Of a stretch of DNA of 38,542 nucleotides, positions 26,221 through 34,678 are shown one piece after another (the stretch's first letter is position 1; each line of letters opens with the position of its first letter). A program made the position numbers and the translations under genes. The DNA is taken from positions 1 to 38,542 of the forward strand of contig LUJS01000014.1 of assembly GCA_001689495.1 (NCBI GenBank), given 5' to 3'. The DNA comes from Bacteroidales bacterium M8 (GTDB taxonomy: Bacteria; Bacteroidota; Bacteroidia; Bacteroidales; Muribaculaceae). The notes beneath the pieces are model-generated. The model did no database searches. It was not told the DNA's origin and saw only the letters and a program-made list of their open reading frames with translations.

Positions 26221-27552
26221 TCAGTTGTTGATTTTCAGACTCATGCCGTTGAGGCGGCGATACAGGTCGAGGGCATAGACATCGGTCATGCCCGAGATGT
26301 GGTCGAGCACTGACTGTATCTTGCCATAAAGGGTGGGGGCGTTGATCTCGTACTGCCGGGGCACCTTGGCCAGCAGCAGGCGCGAGTAGTTGAGGTCGGG
26401 ATTGGTGACGGCCTTGACAAGCTCGTCGAGCAGGAAGGATATGATGCGCGTGCCCGCCAGCTCGATCTCGACGACATCGGCGGCACAGTATATCTTCTCC
26501 CACGACAGGGCCTCGCACTTGCGGTATCCCTCGCGCTCGAGGTCGGGGATATGGTCGAGCAGCGAGCCCTTGAACGTGCCTGACAGAATCTCGTCCTCGT
26601 GTGCGGCGAATGTGTCGGCACAGCGCGAGACAAGCGCGCCGATGATGCTCGAACGCAGATAGCCCACCTTCTCGTTGGGGTCGTCGACGCGCGACATGAT
26701 TTCGGTGATGTGCTCGCGGCGCGGGGCGTCGAAATAGCTCAACAGCAGGGGAATGACCTCTTCGGTCGAGAGTATCTTGAGCTTGTGGGCATCCTCGATG
26801 TCCATTATCTCATAGCAGATGTCATCCGCGGCCTCGACTATGTATACCAGCGGGTGGCGGGCATAGCGCACGCCGTCAGACGGTATCTCCCTGATGCCCA
26901 GCTCGGTGGCTACCTTGATATAGTCGTCCTGCTCTGAGGCGAAGAATCCGAACTTGCCGTGGCTCCCGGCCTGTGTCGAGTCGAAGGGGTATTTGACTAT
27001 CGACGCGAGGGTCGAGTATGTCATGGCGAAGCCTCCCTGACGCCTCCCGTTGAAACGGTGGGTGAGCAGGCGGAATGCGTTGGCGTTGCCCTCGAAGTTG
27101 GTCAGGTCGGCCCACTGGCGGGGTGTCAGCCGCGACTCGTACATGCGTCCGGCTCCCTCGCTGAAGAATGTCGAGATGGCCTTCTCGCCCGAGTGCCCGA
27201 AGGGGGGATTGCCCATGTCGTGGGCCAGACAGGCGGCCGCCACGATGTCGCCGAGCGAGTTGAGCTTGTCGGCCCACGGCTCGCCCTCGTATCGGGGGCG
27301 CAGGCGTATGGCCACCTCGTTGGCCAGCGACCGCCCCACGCACGACACCTCGAGGCTATGGGTCAGGCGGTTATGGACAAAGATGCTGCCCGGCAGGGGG
27401 AATACCTGCGTCTTGTTCTGCAGTCGGCGGAAGGGCGACGAGAAGACCAGACGGTCAAAGTCGCGCTGAAAGTCAGAGCGTGCGCCGCGTTTGGGGTCGT
27501 GATAGTGCTCGAGCCCGAATCGCTTGTCTGATATGAGAGAGTCCCAGAGCAA
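26221..27552 (-). CDS. dgt: Deoxyguanosinetriphosphate triphosphohydrolase (dGTPase), TTG start
   Basis: The product has 443 residues. The HD-domain metal site is visible: HNRLTHSLEVS with His65, LAHDMGNPPFGH with His111/Asp112, and a later Asp in EAADDICYEIMD. SPFRRLQNKTQVFPL is the usual Dgt opening. The enzyme hydrolyses dGTP to deoxyguanosine and triphosphate and helps set dNTP pools. No in-frame ATG occurs before residue 113, and an in-frame TAA lies 15 nt upstream, so TTG 27552 is the best start; the following LWDSLISDKRFG fits the usual MNW-QL--KRFG start of relatives. The gene leads a run with the TPM and AGCS genes. Confidence 0.94.
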   Translation of the reverse strand: MLWDSLISDKRFGLEHYHDPKRGARSDFQRDFDRLVFSSPFRRLQNKTQVFPLPGSIFVHNRLTHSLEVSCVGRSLANEVAIRLRPRYEGEPWADKLNSLGDIVAAACLAHDMGNPPFGHSGEKAISTFFSEGAGRMYESRLTPRQWADLTNFEGNANAFRLLTHRFNGRRQGGFAMTYSTLASIVKYPFDSTQAGSHGKFGFFASEQDDYIKVATELGIREIPSDGVRYARHPLVYIVEAADDICYEIMDIEDAHKLKILSTEEVIPLLLSYFDAPRREHITEIMSRVDDPNEKVGYLRSSIIGALVSRCADTFAAHEDEILSGTFKGSLLDHIPDLEREGYRKCEALSWEKIYCAADVVEIELAGTRIISFLLDELVKAVTNPDLNYSRLLLAKVPRQYEINAPTLYGKIQSVLDHISGMTDVYALDLYRRLNGMSLKINN

Positions 27553-27616
27553 TGAGAGTGGAGTTTAGGGATTACGGTTTGATGAGGCGTGTATAAGTAT
27601 AAAAGGGAATAAAAGG

Positions 27617-27663
27617 CACAAGAGTTTAAGAGCCGTGTGATTCTTAACCCTTAAACTCTTGTG
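27617..27663 (-). terminator. Long-stem terminator of the clpC-DUF2007 pair
   Basis: A 14-bp perfect stem (27617-27630 with 27650-27663) and a 19-nt loop start 3 nt after the DUF2007 stop. On the minus strand it runs into CCTTTTATTCCCTTTTAT, a T-rich tail. The stem is unusually AT-rich for this genome. Confidence 0.75.
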
Positions 27664-27665
27664 TC

Positions 27666-27884
27666 TCAGTTTATGTCTCCATGCTCGTCGAGCAGTGCCC
27701 GGGCGCGTTGGGCGTCCTCCTCGCGCACCATCATGCGGACACCGCCGATGGACGCCGGTACGGGAATGACGCTCAGTATGGTCGAGCCGTCGAGCACCGA
27801 TTCTATGCCGTTGTCCTCAAGCATCCCCCGGGCTATGCTCGCCTCGACTGGGGTGTTGAACTCGGCTATGCAGACGAGTGGCAT
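27666..27884 (-). CDS. DUF2007 small protein
   Basis: The product has 72 residues from ATG 27884, 4 nt after clpC. The pattern VCIAEFNTPVEASIARGMLEDNGIESVLDG followed by GGVRMMVREEDAQRARALLDE is that of DUF2007 (putative signal-transducing protein), a compact ferredoxin-like alpha/beta fold related to ACT/P-II-like shapes. There is no signal peptide. It is cotranscribed with clpC, so a link to proteolysis is possible but not shown. Confidence 0.8.
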   Translation of the reverse strand: MPLVCIAEFNTPVEASIARGMLEDNGIESVLDGSTILSVIPVPASIGGVRMMVREEDAQRARALLDEHGDIN

Positions 27885-27888
27885 GGCT

Positions 27889-30477
27889 TTATTCCTCCTT
27901 TTTCATTTTGGGCGACCCGGGCCTGATCTCGGTCGACAGTGCCTCGGCGCCGGGGGTGTAGGATACGTATATCTCGTCGCCCGGCGCAACTGTGGCGTCG
28001 ATGATCAGCTCGGCGAGCACGTCCTCGAGATATTTCTGGATGGCACGCTTGAGGGGACGGGCGCCAAACTGCGAGTCATAGCCCTTCTCGGCCACAAAGT
28101 CGCGGGCCTCGTCAGTGAGGGTGAGGTTGTAGCCAAGCTCGGACACGCGGCGGCGGAATCCGGCCAGCTCGATGTCGATGATCTTGAAGATGGCCTCCTT
28201 GTCGAGCGGCGAGAACATGATGATGTCGTCGATGCGGTTGAGGAACTCGGGGGCGAACGCCTTGTTGAGCGCCTTCTGCAGCACGCCGTGGCTCACCTCC
28301 TTGTCGTCGGCCGGGCGGGCGTTGAAGCCTATGCCGCCGCCAAAGTCCTTGAGCTGGCGCGAGCCGATGTTGGAGGTCATTATTATGATGGTGTTCTTGA
28401 AGTCGACGCGACGTCCCAGCGAGTCGGTGAGACGGCCCTCGTCCATGACCTGAAGCAGCAGGTTGAACACGTCGGGGTGTGCCTTTTCGATCTCGTCGAG
28501 AAGCACGATCGAGTATGGGTGGCGGCGCACTTTCTCGGTGAGCTGTCCGCCCTCCTCGTAACCGACATATCCGGGAGGCGCTCCGACAAGACGCGAGACG
28601 GTGAACTTCTCCATGTACTCGCTCATGTCGATGCGTATCAGCGAGTCGGCCGAGTCAAACAGATATTCGGCCAACTGCTTGGCCAGATGTGTCTTGCCGA
28701 CACCTGTCGGGCCGAGGAACATGAACGTGCCGATGGGCTTGGCGGGATCTTTGAGGCCGATGCGGTTGCGCTGTATGGCCTTGACCACCTTGTCGATGGC
28801 CGCGTCCTGACCGATGATGCGGTTCTTGAGCGCGGGGGCCATCTCCTTGAGTCTCTTGCCCTCGGCTTGTGCTATGCGCTGCACGGGCACGCCGGTCATC
28901 ATGGCCACTACCTCGGCAACCTTCTCCTCGTCGACGGTCTCGCGCATGGTGGCGAGCTGCTTGCGCCAGTCGGCCATGGCGGTGTCGAGCTGCTGTTTCA
29001 GCTCCTGTTCGCGGTCGCGGTATGATGCTGCCTTCTCGAAGTTCTGGGCCTGAGCGGCGCGGAGTTTCTCGGCACCGGCCTCGGCGATTGACTTCTCAAG
29101 CTCCTCGATGGCGGCGGGCACGGCTATGTTGGTGACATGGATGCGGCTGCCGGCCTCGTCCATCGCGTCGATGGCCTTGTCGGGGAAGTTGCGGTCGCTG
29201 ACATAGCGCTGGGTCAGGGCCACGCAGGCGTCGAGGGCCTCGGGGGTATATGTCACGTTGTGGTGCTCCTCGTACTTGTCCTTGATGTTGTCGAGTATCA
29301 CGCGGGTCTCCTCGGGCGAGGTCGGCTCGACCATCACCTTCTGGAAACGGCGCTCGAGGGCACCGTCGTTCTCGATGTTCTTGCGGTATTCGTCGAGTGT
29401 CGTCGCGCCGATGCACTGTATCTCGCCGCGTGCCAGAGCCGGCTTGAGCAGGTTGGCCGCGTCCATGGACCCGGCGGCGTTGCCGGCGCCGACGATGGTG
29501 TGGAGCTCGTCGATGAAGAGGATTATGTCCTTGTTCTTGGCCAGCTCGTCGAGTATGGCCTTGATGCGTTCCTCGAACTGACCGCGATATTTGGTGCCTG
29601 CGACGATCGAGGCCATGTCCAGCGACACGACGCGCTTGTCAAAGAGTATGCGCGACACCTTGCGCTTGACGATGCGCAGTGCCAGACCCTCGACGATGGC
29701 GCTCTTGCCCACGCCGGGCTCGCCGATCAGCACGGGGTTGTTCTTCTTGCGGCGGCTGAGTATCTGTGCCAGACGTTCAATCTCGACATCGCGGCCCACG
29801 ACTGGGTCAAGACGCCCTTCCTCGGCCGCGAGGGTCATGTCGTTGCCATACTTGTCGAGCATGGGGGTGTCGCCGCCGCGGCGCTGCGACCCCGATGGGG
29901 TGCCTTTGGGCGCGGGGGCCTTGTTGCCTCCGGCGGGAGTGCCCTTGGCGTATGGCATCTCGTCTTCCTCGTCCTCCTCGTCGTCGTCATCGTATGACGA
30001 TGCGGCGGCCTGTCCGGCCGAGGGGGAGAAGAGGCGCATCAGTGACTCGTATGTCACGCCGGCGCGTCGGAACGGCTCCATGAAGTCGGAGTTCTGTGCG
30101 TCGGAGTTGTGGAAGATGGCAAGAAGCAGGTGTATGTCGTCGACGATGTTGCTCTTGAGCATTCGGGCTTCGAGCACGCTGAGCTTGATGATGCGGCCCG
30201 TGAGGTCGCTCATCGAGACATCGGCCACCGCCACCGGACCCGAGAAGGCGTTCTCGGTAGCGGCTCCGAGCAGTGCGTTGTCGAGGCCCATGCGCAGCTG
30301 GCGTGCGGTCGAGTTGCGCACCACGCGGTCTATGAGGCGCATGGGCTCGCCGTCCGTATCGTCGAGAAGGGCGAGCAGAAGATGCTCGGGCAGGACATAG
30401 CGGCTGTTGTGACGGGCCGCTTCGCCCGGCGAGTTGCTCACCACTGTTTTGAATTTCTGAGAATATACTGTTTCCAT
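27889..30477 (-). CDS. clpC: ClpC-type AAA+ ATPase subunit of Clp protease
   Basis: The product has 862 residues from ATG 30477. The N-domain (about 1-150) is followed by an acidic linker (DDDDEEDEEDE, 163-173) and a Gly/Pro/Lys-rich stretch. The first AAA module has Walker A GEPGVGKS (252-259). A UVR-like coiled-coil (about 440-470) precedes the second AAA module, with GPTGVGKTHLAKQ and GAPPGYVGYEEGGQL. The GIGF loop (FGGGIGFNAR) in the second module is the expected ClpP-docking tripeptide. The protein unfolds substrates for ClpP. A -7 box precedes it, and DUF2007 follows directly. Confidence 0.95.
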   Translation of the reverse strand: METVYSQKFKTVVSNSPGEAARHNSRYVLPEHLLLALLDDTDGEPMRLIDRVVRNSTARQLRMGLDNALLGAATENAFSGPVAVADVSMSDLTGRIIKLSVLEARMLKSNIVDDIHLLLAIFHNSDAQNSDFMEPFRRAGVTYESLMRLFSPSAGQAAASSYDDDDEEDEEDEMPYAKGTPAGGNKAPAPKGTPSGSQRRGGDTPMLDKYGNDMTLAAEEGRLDPVVGRDVEIERLAQILSRRKKNNPVLIGEPGVGKSAIVEGLALRIVKRKVSRILFDKRVVSLDMASIVAGTKYRGQFEERIKAILDELAKNKDIILFIDELHTIVGAGNAAGSMDAANLLKPALARGEIQCIGATTLDEYRKNIENDGALERRFQKVMVEPTSPEETRVILDNIKDKYEEHHNVTYTPEALDACVALTQRYVSDRNFPDKAIDAMDEAGSRIHVTNIAVPAAIEELEKSIAEAGAEKLRAAQAQNFEKAASYRDREQELKQQLDTAMADWRKQLATMRETVDEEKVAEVVAMMTGVPVQRIAQAEGKRLKEMAPALKNRIIGQDAAIDKVVKAIQRNRIGLKDPAKPIGTFMFLGPTGVGKTHLAKQLAEYLFDSADSLIRIDMSEYMEKFTVSRLVGAPPGYVGYEEGGQLTEKVRRHPYSIVLLDEIEKAHPDVFNLLLQVMDEGRLTDSLGRRVDFKNTIIIMTSNIGSRQLKDFGGGIGFNARPADDKEVSHGVLQKALNKAFAPEFLNRIDDIIMFSPLDKEAIFKIIDIELAGFRRRVSELGYNLTLTDEARDFVAEKGYDSQFGARPLKRAIQKYLEDVLAELIIDATVAPGDEIYVSYTPGAEALSTEIRPGSPKMKKEE

Positions 30478-30493
30478 GTGAATGTCTTTAGCA

Positions 30494-30501
30494 CAAAGTT
30501 A
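30494..30501 (-). promoter_or_regulatory. -7 box (TAACTTTG) of clpC
   Basis: Minus strand TAACTTTG ends 16 nt before ATG 30477, giving a short leader. A TTTG at 30520-30517 is 15 nt away, closer than the ideal 19-20 nt. Confidence 0.55.
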
Positions 30502-30548
30502 TAACAAAAATTGTGCCAAAGTGGTGTCCGAAGAGTGAAATTTTGTCT

Positions 30549-30583
30549 AAAATCGGGCAAAAAAGTTATTTTGTGCCGATTTT
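30549..30583 (-). terminator. AT-rich hairpin across the GIN-domain gene stop codon
   Basis: An 8-bp perfect stem AAAATCGG/CCGATTTT surrounds the TAA at 30566-30568. It could end the nadE-symporter-GIN transcript just before the clpC promoter. There is no clean T-run beyond the stem arm itself. Confidence 0.4.
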
Positions 30584-31426
30584 AACATTTCCACCCGACG
30601 ATTTGTGTATGTTTTTCTCGCCGAATCTGACATTGCCGACCACGATGTCGCCGACAGACGAGGCATTGAGATTGCCGGTCTTGACAGTTCCGCTCTTGAT
30701 TTTTATCTCCGCGCTCGACGAGGAATTGGCATCAAGGACGTCGGCCTTGATTGAGTCTATGTCGATGTCGCCGCTCGACGAGGCGTTGGCGTGGACCGTC
30801 TTGGCCGACAGTGACTTGATGTCGATGTCGCCGCTCGACGACGCCTGCAGCACGACGTTGGAGGTGTTGAGGGTGTAGACATCAATGTCGCCGCTCGACG
30901 ATGTGGAGAGCGTGACGTCCGTACACTTCAGCGTCTTGATGTCGATGTCGCCGCTCGAGTTGGTCGATGCCCTGAGCGTGGTGCAGTCCACCGCCCCGAA
31001 CTTGATGTCGCCGCTCGATGTGGTCTTGAGTGTGAGCGTGCCATTGCAGTTGAGCTTGGTGCCGCACTTGATGTCGCCGCTCGAATTGGCCTCGAAGCTG
31101 TTGATCATGGGGCCTGTCACGGTGACTGTCACCCCCTTGAGGCTGAATGACGGGGCGCGCATGCCAGATTTGTCGGGCCTGTCGGCATGGACCGAGAGTT
31201 TCGAGCCGTTGAGCTCTACCTTGACATATTTGATGCCCTCGTCGGGACCTGCGATCTTGACAGTGGTAGAGCCCGTGGACGTGGGGACGTAGACCACGTC
31301 CACGCCGGTCGTGCATTTGAGGTGCGAGATGTTGCCGTTGAACTTCTGCGTGCGTTCTGCGGCCTGAAGGGCCATGCCTGTCGAGAGGAAAGCTGCTGCA
31401 AGCAACGTGATGACTGTTTTCTTCAT
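30566..31426 (-). CDS. GIN domain (DUF2807-like) periplasmic protein with exact 20-residue repeats
   Basis: The product has 286 residues from ATG 31426; an in-frame TTG two codons upstream is less likely. A signal peptide (about 1-23) is followed by a first half with VDVVYVP and TVKIAGPDEGIKYVKVELNGSKLSV, typical of DUF2807/GIN domains. From about 137 to 280 it repeats SSGDI-like units (SSGDIKF, SSGDIDI, SSGDIDV, SSGDIDI, SSGDIDI, SSAEIKI, SVGDIVV, SGGNVKI) every 20 residues exactly. This predicts a right-handed beta-helix, one turn per unit. The family is exported and often adhesin-like; its function is unknown. The gene lies 47 nt downstream of the symporter gene. Confidence 0.88.
   Translation of the reverse strand: MKKTVITLLAAAFLSTGMALQAAERTQKFNGNISHLKCTTGVDVVYVPTSTGSTTVKIAGPDEGIKYVKVELNGSKLSVHADRPDKSGMRAPSFSLKGVTVTVTGPMINSFEANSSGDIKCGTKLNCNGTLTLKTTSSGDIKFGAVDCTTLRASTNSSGDIDIKTLKCTDVTLSTSSSGDIDVYTLNTSNVVLQASSSGDIDIKSLSAKTVHANASSSGDIDIDSIKADVLDANSSSSAEIKIKSGTVKTGNLNASSVGDIVVGNVRFGEKNIHKSSGGNVKIGTK
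30590..31020. repeat. 60-nt tandem repeats within the GIN-domain gene
   Basis: The plus strand carries TCGCCGCTCGACG at an exact 60-nt spacing (four copies at 30768, 30828, 30888 and a variant at 30948, with neighbours), matching the SSGDI units of the protein. The period and frame are preserved, which suggests unit duplication or gene conversion. Confidence 0.75.
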
Positions 31427-31473
31427 AATCAATTGTTAGTGTTTTCCTATATGACGCGGCAACGCCGGATTTG

Positions 31474-32655
31474 TTACACCGCCACGGTCGTTTTTTTGAA
31501 AATTCTGTCCACTATGGCCGCCAGTGCCCCGTCGCCGGTGACGTTGCATGCGGTGCCGAACGAGTCCATGGCTATGTAGAGGGCAATCATCAGCGCCACG
31601 GCCTGTGCGTCGAATCCGAGTATGGACTGCAGCAATCCTATCGAGGCCATGATGGCGCCGCCGGGTATGCCGGGCGCGGCAATCATGGTGATGCCGAGCA
31701 TGGCTATGAAGTGCATGAAGAGGCCCGGGCCGTGGGGCACGCCGTGCATGGTCATTATGGCCAGAGCGCAGGCCACGATCTTGAGCGTGCTGCCGCTGAG
31801 GTGGATGGTGGCACACAGGGGCACGACGAATCCGGCAATATCCTCGCGCACGCCCATCTGTATGGTCTGCCGCAAGGTGACGGGGATGGTGGCCGCCGAC
31901 GACTGGGTGCCGAGGGCGGTGAAGTATGCCGGCATCATGGTGGCGAGCATCCTGAACGGATTCTTGCCCGCTACGGCTCCGGCCACGGCATACTGTATCA
32001 TCAGCAACAGCACGTGCAGCACGAATATGATGGCGATGATCTTGATGAAGCAGCCCAGAACGGAGCCTACCTCGCCGGCCACGGTCATGTTGAGGAAAAT
32101 GCCGAATATGTAGACCGGCAGCAGGGGTATGACGGCCACGTTGATGGTCTTGGCCACGATGTCGCGCAGCTCGTCAAAGCCCTTGCGCAGCGAGTCCTTC
32201 TTGGAGAAGGCCACGCCCAGTCCGAGCATGAACGACAGCACGAGTGCCGTCATCACGGTCATCAGCGGAGGCATGTCGACCGTAAACCACGGCGCTATCT
32301 CGACCTTGTCCGATTCGGCCAGCATCATGCTCTCCTCGCTCCCGATGAACCACGGGAACGAGATGGAGCAGCAGACGTATGACATCATGCCCGAGAAGAG
32401 CGTGGCGCCGTAGGCAAGCAGGGCGGTGACGACCAGCATCTTTCCGGCGCGGGTGCCGATGTCGGCTATGGCGGGCGTGACGAATCCGATGATTATGAGC
32501 GGAATCATGAACCCGAGGAACTGGGAGAAGAGACCGTTGAACGTAGCCATGGCCTGTGCGGCCCACATGGGGGCCACGAGTCCCAGCAGGATGCCCGAGA
32601 CGATGGCTATGGCTATGAGCGGAAGGAGTCCGAGACGTTTCATGCCCCACGTCAT
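31474..32655 (-). CDS. Dicarboxylate/amino acid:cation symporter (SLC1/DAACS family)
   Basis: The product has 393 residues from ATG 32655, which overlaps the nadE stop (ATGA); ATG 32643 is the alternative. Eight or so membrane helices and re-entrant loops are suggested. The SLC1 signatures are GTQSSAATIPVTLRQ (serine-rich re-entrant loop), VVPLCATIHLSGS and DSFGTACNVTGDGALAAIV (substrate-binding segment near the C-terminus). It should import a dicarboxylate or acidic/neutral amino acid with sodium or protons; the exact substrate cannot be read. The long upstream extension of the frame lies inside nadE and is not part of the gene. Confidence 0.92.
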   Translation of the reverse strand: MTWGMKRLGLLPLIAIAIVSGILLGLVAPMWAAQAMATFNGLFSQFLGFMIPLIIIGFVTPAIADIGTRAGKMLVVTALLAYGATLFSGMMSYVCCSISFPWFIGSEESMMLAESDKVEIAPWFTVDMPPLMTVMTALVLSFMLGLGVAFSKKDSLRKGFDELRDIVAKTINVAVIPLLPVYIFGIFLNMTVAGEVGSVLGCFIKIIAIIFVLHVLLLMIQYAVAGAVAGKNPFRMLATMMPAYFTALGTQSSAATIPVTLRQTIQMGVREDIAGFVVPLCATIHLSGSTLKIVACALAIMTMHGVPHGPGLFMHFIAMLGITMIAAPGIPGGAIMASIGLLQSILGFDAQAVALMIALYIAMDSFGTACNVTGDGALAAIVDRIFKKTTVAV

Positions 32656-34574
32656 ATCCAGAGGTGTGACGATGCGTCTGAGGGCATGCGCCAGTCGCCG
32701 CGGGGCGACAGGCATACCGAGCCGACCTTGGGCCCGTCGGGCAGACACGAGCGCTTGAACTGCTGGCTGAAGAACCTGCGCATGAACACCTTGAGCCACT
32801 TGTCTATGGTGGCGTTGTCATATTCGGCGGGCGTGAATGCGTGGCGCGCCAGATAATAGATGCGTTCGGGGGTGAATCCGTAGCGCAACATATAATATAG
32901 GAAGAAGTCGTGCAGCTCGTAGGGGCCCACGAGGTCTTCGGTCTTCTGGAGTATCTCGCCGTCCTTGGCCGCGGGGAGGAGTTCGGGGCTGATGGGCGTG
33001 TCGACGATGTCGAGCAGCAGCCTGCGCGCCTCGCTACCCTCGGGGTGGGTCATGGCGAAGTGGTGGACGAGGTGGCGCACCAGTGTCTTGGGCACGCCTG
33101 TGTTGACGCCATACATGGACATGTGGTCGCCGTTGTATGTGGCCCAGCCGAGTGCCAGCTCGGAGAGGTCGCCCGTGCCGAGCACGATTCCGTTGAGCTT
33201 GTTGGACATATCCATCAGTATCTGCGTGCGCTCGCGTGCCTGCGAGTTCTCGTATGTCACGTCGTGCTTGTCGGGGTCCTGACCGATGTCCCTGAAGTGC
33301 AGCTCGACGGCCGGGCCGATGGGTATCTCCATCGAGGTGACGCCGAGCACCTCCATCAGGTCGACGGCGTTTGAGTGCGTGCGGTGCGTGGTGCCGAATC
33401 CGGGCATGGTGATGCCCACGATGCCCTTGCGGTCGAGACCCAGACGGTCGAATGTCTTGACGGCCACGAGCAGGGCGAGCGTCGAGTCGAGTCCGCCCGA
33501 AATGCCCACCACGATGGTCTTGCAGTTGATGGCGTCGAGGCGTTTGGCCAGACCTGCGGCCTGAATGTTGATTATCTCGTCGCAGCGCTCCGAGCGGGCA
33601 TCGTCGTCGGCTGGGACGAACGGGCGCGGGTCCACGCGGCGCATCAGTTTCTCGTCGGTCACGGGGGCATATTCCCGGCCCTTGTGGCAGTCGCAGGCGA
33701 TGGTGCCGGCCATCTCGCGCTCGGCGCAGTCGGCAAATGTGGTCATGTGCATGCGGTCGCGAGACAGGGCCTCGATGTCGACGTCGCAGACCGAGCTGTT
33801 CTGTTCGGGATTCCATCGCGGATTGGCCTTGAGCACCGAGCCGTTCTCGGCAATGATGGCCTTGCCGTCGAAGACGAGGTCTGTCGACGACTCGCCCCAT
33901 CCGGCTCCGGCATAGACGTAAGCGCAGATGCAGCTGCCCGACTGGCGCGAGATGAGGTTGCGCAGGTAGTTGTATTTGCCGATATGGTCGGGCGATGCCG
34001 ATATGTTGGCGATGACCTGCGCGCCGGCCATGGCCAGACGGCACGACGGGGGCACGGGCACCCAGAGGTCCTCGCATATCTCGATGCCCACGAGGGCGCC
34101 GTGACACTCGAAGATGCGGTCGTCGGTCAGGCGGGCCTTGACGCCACCCACGCAGACCTCGGCCTCGAGGCCCGGCTCGACGGGACGCCACCAGCGGCGC
34201 TCGTAGAACTCGCTGTAGTTGGGTATGTATGACTTGGCCACGAGGTCGACGCGCCCGTCCCTGAGCAGGGCGGCGCAGTTGTAGAGCGCCGGGCCGAGCC
34301 TGATGGGGAGTCCGACGATGAAGTGCATGGGGGTGATGGCCGAGTATTCGACCAGACGGGCCAGCGAGTCTGACGCGGCGTCGAGCAGCGTCGAATTCTG
34401 GAACAGGTCGCCGCAGGTATAGGCCGTGAGCGACATCTCGGGGAAGACCGCGAGCTCGACCCGCTGGCTCTCGAACTCGTGCAGTTTCTCCATGATGCGG
34501 GCGAGGTTATATTCTGTGTCGGCCACCCTGACCTGAGGTGCGGCGGCGGCGACTCTGAGGAATCCGTTGTGCAT
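32652..34574 (-). CDS. nadE: Glutamine-dependent NAD+ synthetase
   Basis: The product has 640 residues from ATG 34574, the length of two-domain NadE. The N-terminal nitrilase-fold glutaminase has the triad Glu46 (FPEMSLTAY), Lys114 (VAKSYIPNY) and Cys167 (IEICEDLW). The C-terminal synthetase has the PP-loop SGGLDSTLALL (359-369) and GTGDLSELALGW. It makes NAD+ from deamido-NAD+, ATP and glutamine, with ammonia passed from the first domain to the second. It is the first gene of the minus-strand group with the SLC1 symporter, to which it is coupled by a 4-nt overlap. Confidence 0.97.
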   Translation of the reverse strand: MHNGFLRVAAAAPQVRVADTEYNLARIMEKLHEFESQRVELAVFPEMSLTAYTCGDLFQNSTLLDAASDSLARLVEYSAITPMHFIVGLPIRLGPALYNCAALLRDGRVDLVAKSYIPNYSEFYERRWWRPVEPGLEAEVCVGGVKARLTDDRIFECHGALVGIEICEDLWVPVPPSCRLAMAGAQVIANISASPDHIGKYNYLRNLISRQSGSCICAYVYAGAGWGESSTDLVFDGKAIIAENGSVLKANPRWNPEQNSSVCDVDIEALSRDRMHMTTFADCAEREMAGTIACDCHKGREYAPVTDEKLMRRVDPRPFVPADDDARSERCDEIINIQAAGLAKRLDAINCKTIVVGISGGLDSTLALLVAVKTFDRLGLDRKGIVGITMPGFGTTHRTHSNAVDLMEVLGVTSMEIPIGPAVELHFRDIGQDPDKHDVTYENSQARERTQILMDMSNKLNGIVLGTGDLSELALGWATYNGDHMSMYGVNTGVPKTLVRHLVHHFAMTHPEGSEARRLLLDIVDTPISPELLPAAKDGEILQKTEDLVGPYELHDFFLYYMLRYGFTPERIYYLARHAFTPAEYDNATIDKWLKVFMRRFFSQQFKRSCLPDGPKVGSVCLSPRGDWRMPSDASSHLWI

Positions 34575-34678
34575 AGTAGTGTCTGTTGGTCAATACGGCT
34601 ACGAAATTAGCGAAAAATATTGAGACTCCGCAGAACTAACCGGAAGATTTCTCCGTTTTTAAAATAAAATCACGTTTT

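Noticed and set aside
30590..31020. Regular 60-nt repeats considered as a CRISPR array
   Set aside because: The repeats are in frame, encode SSGDI units of one protein, and the intervals between them are coding and similar, unlike spacers.
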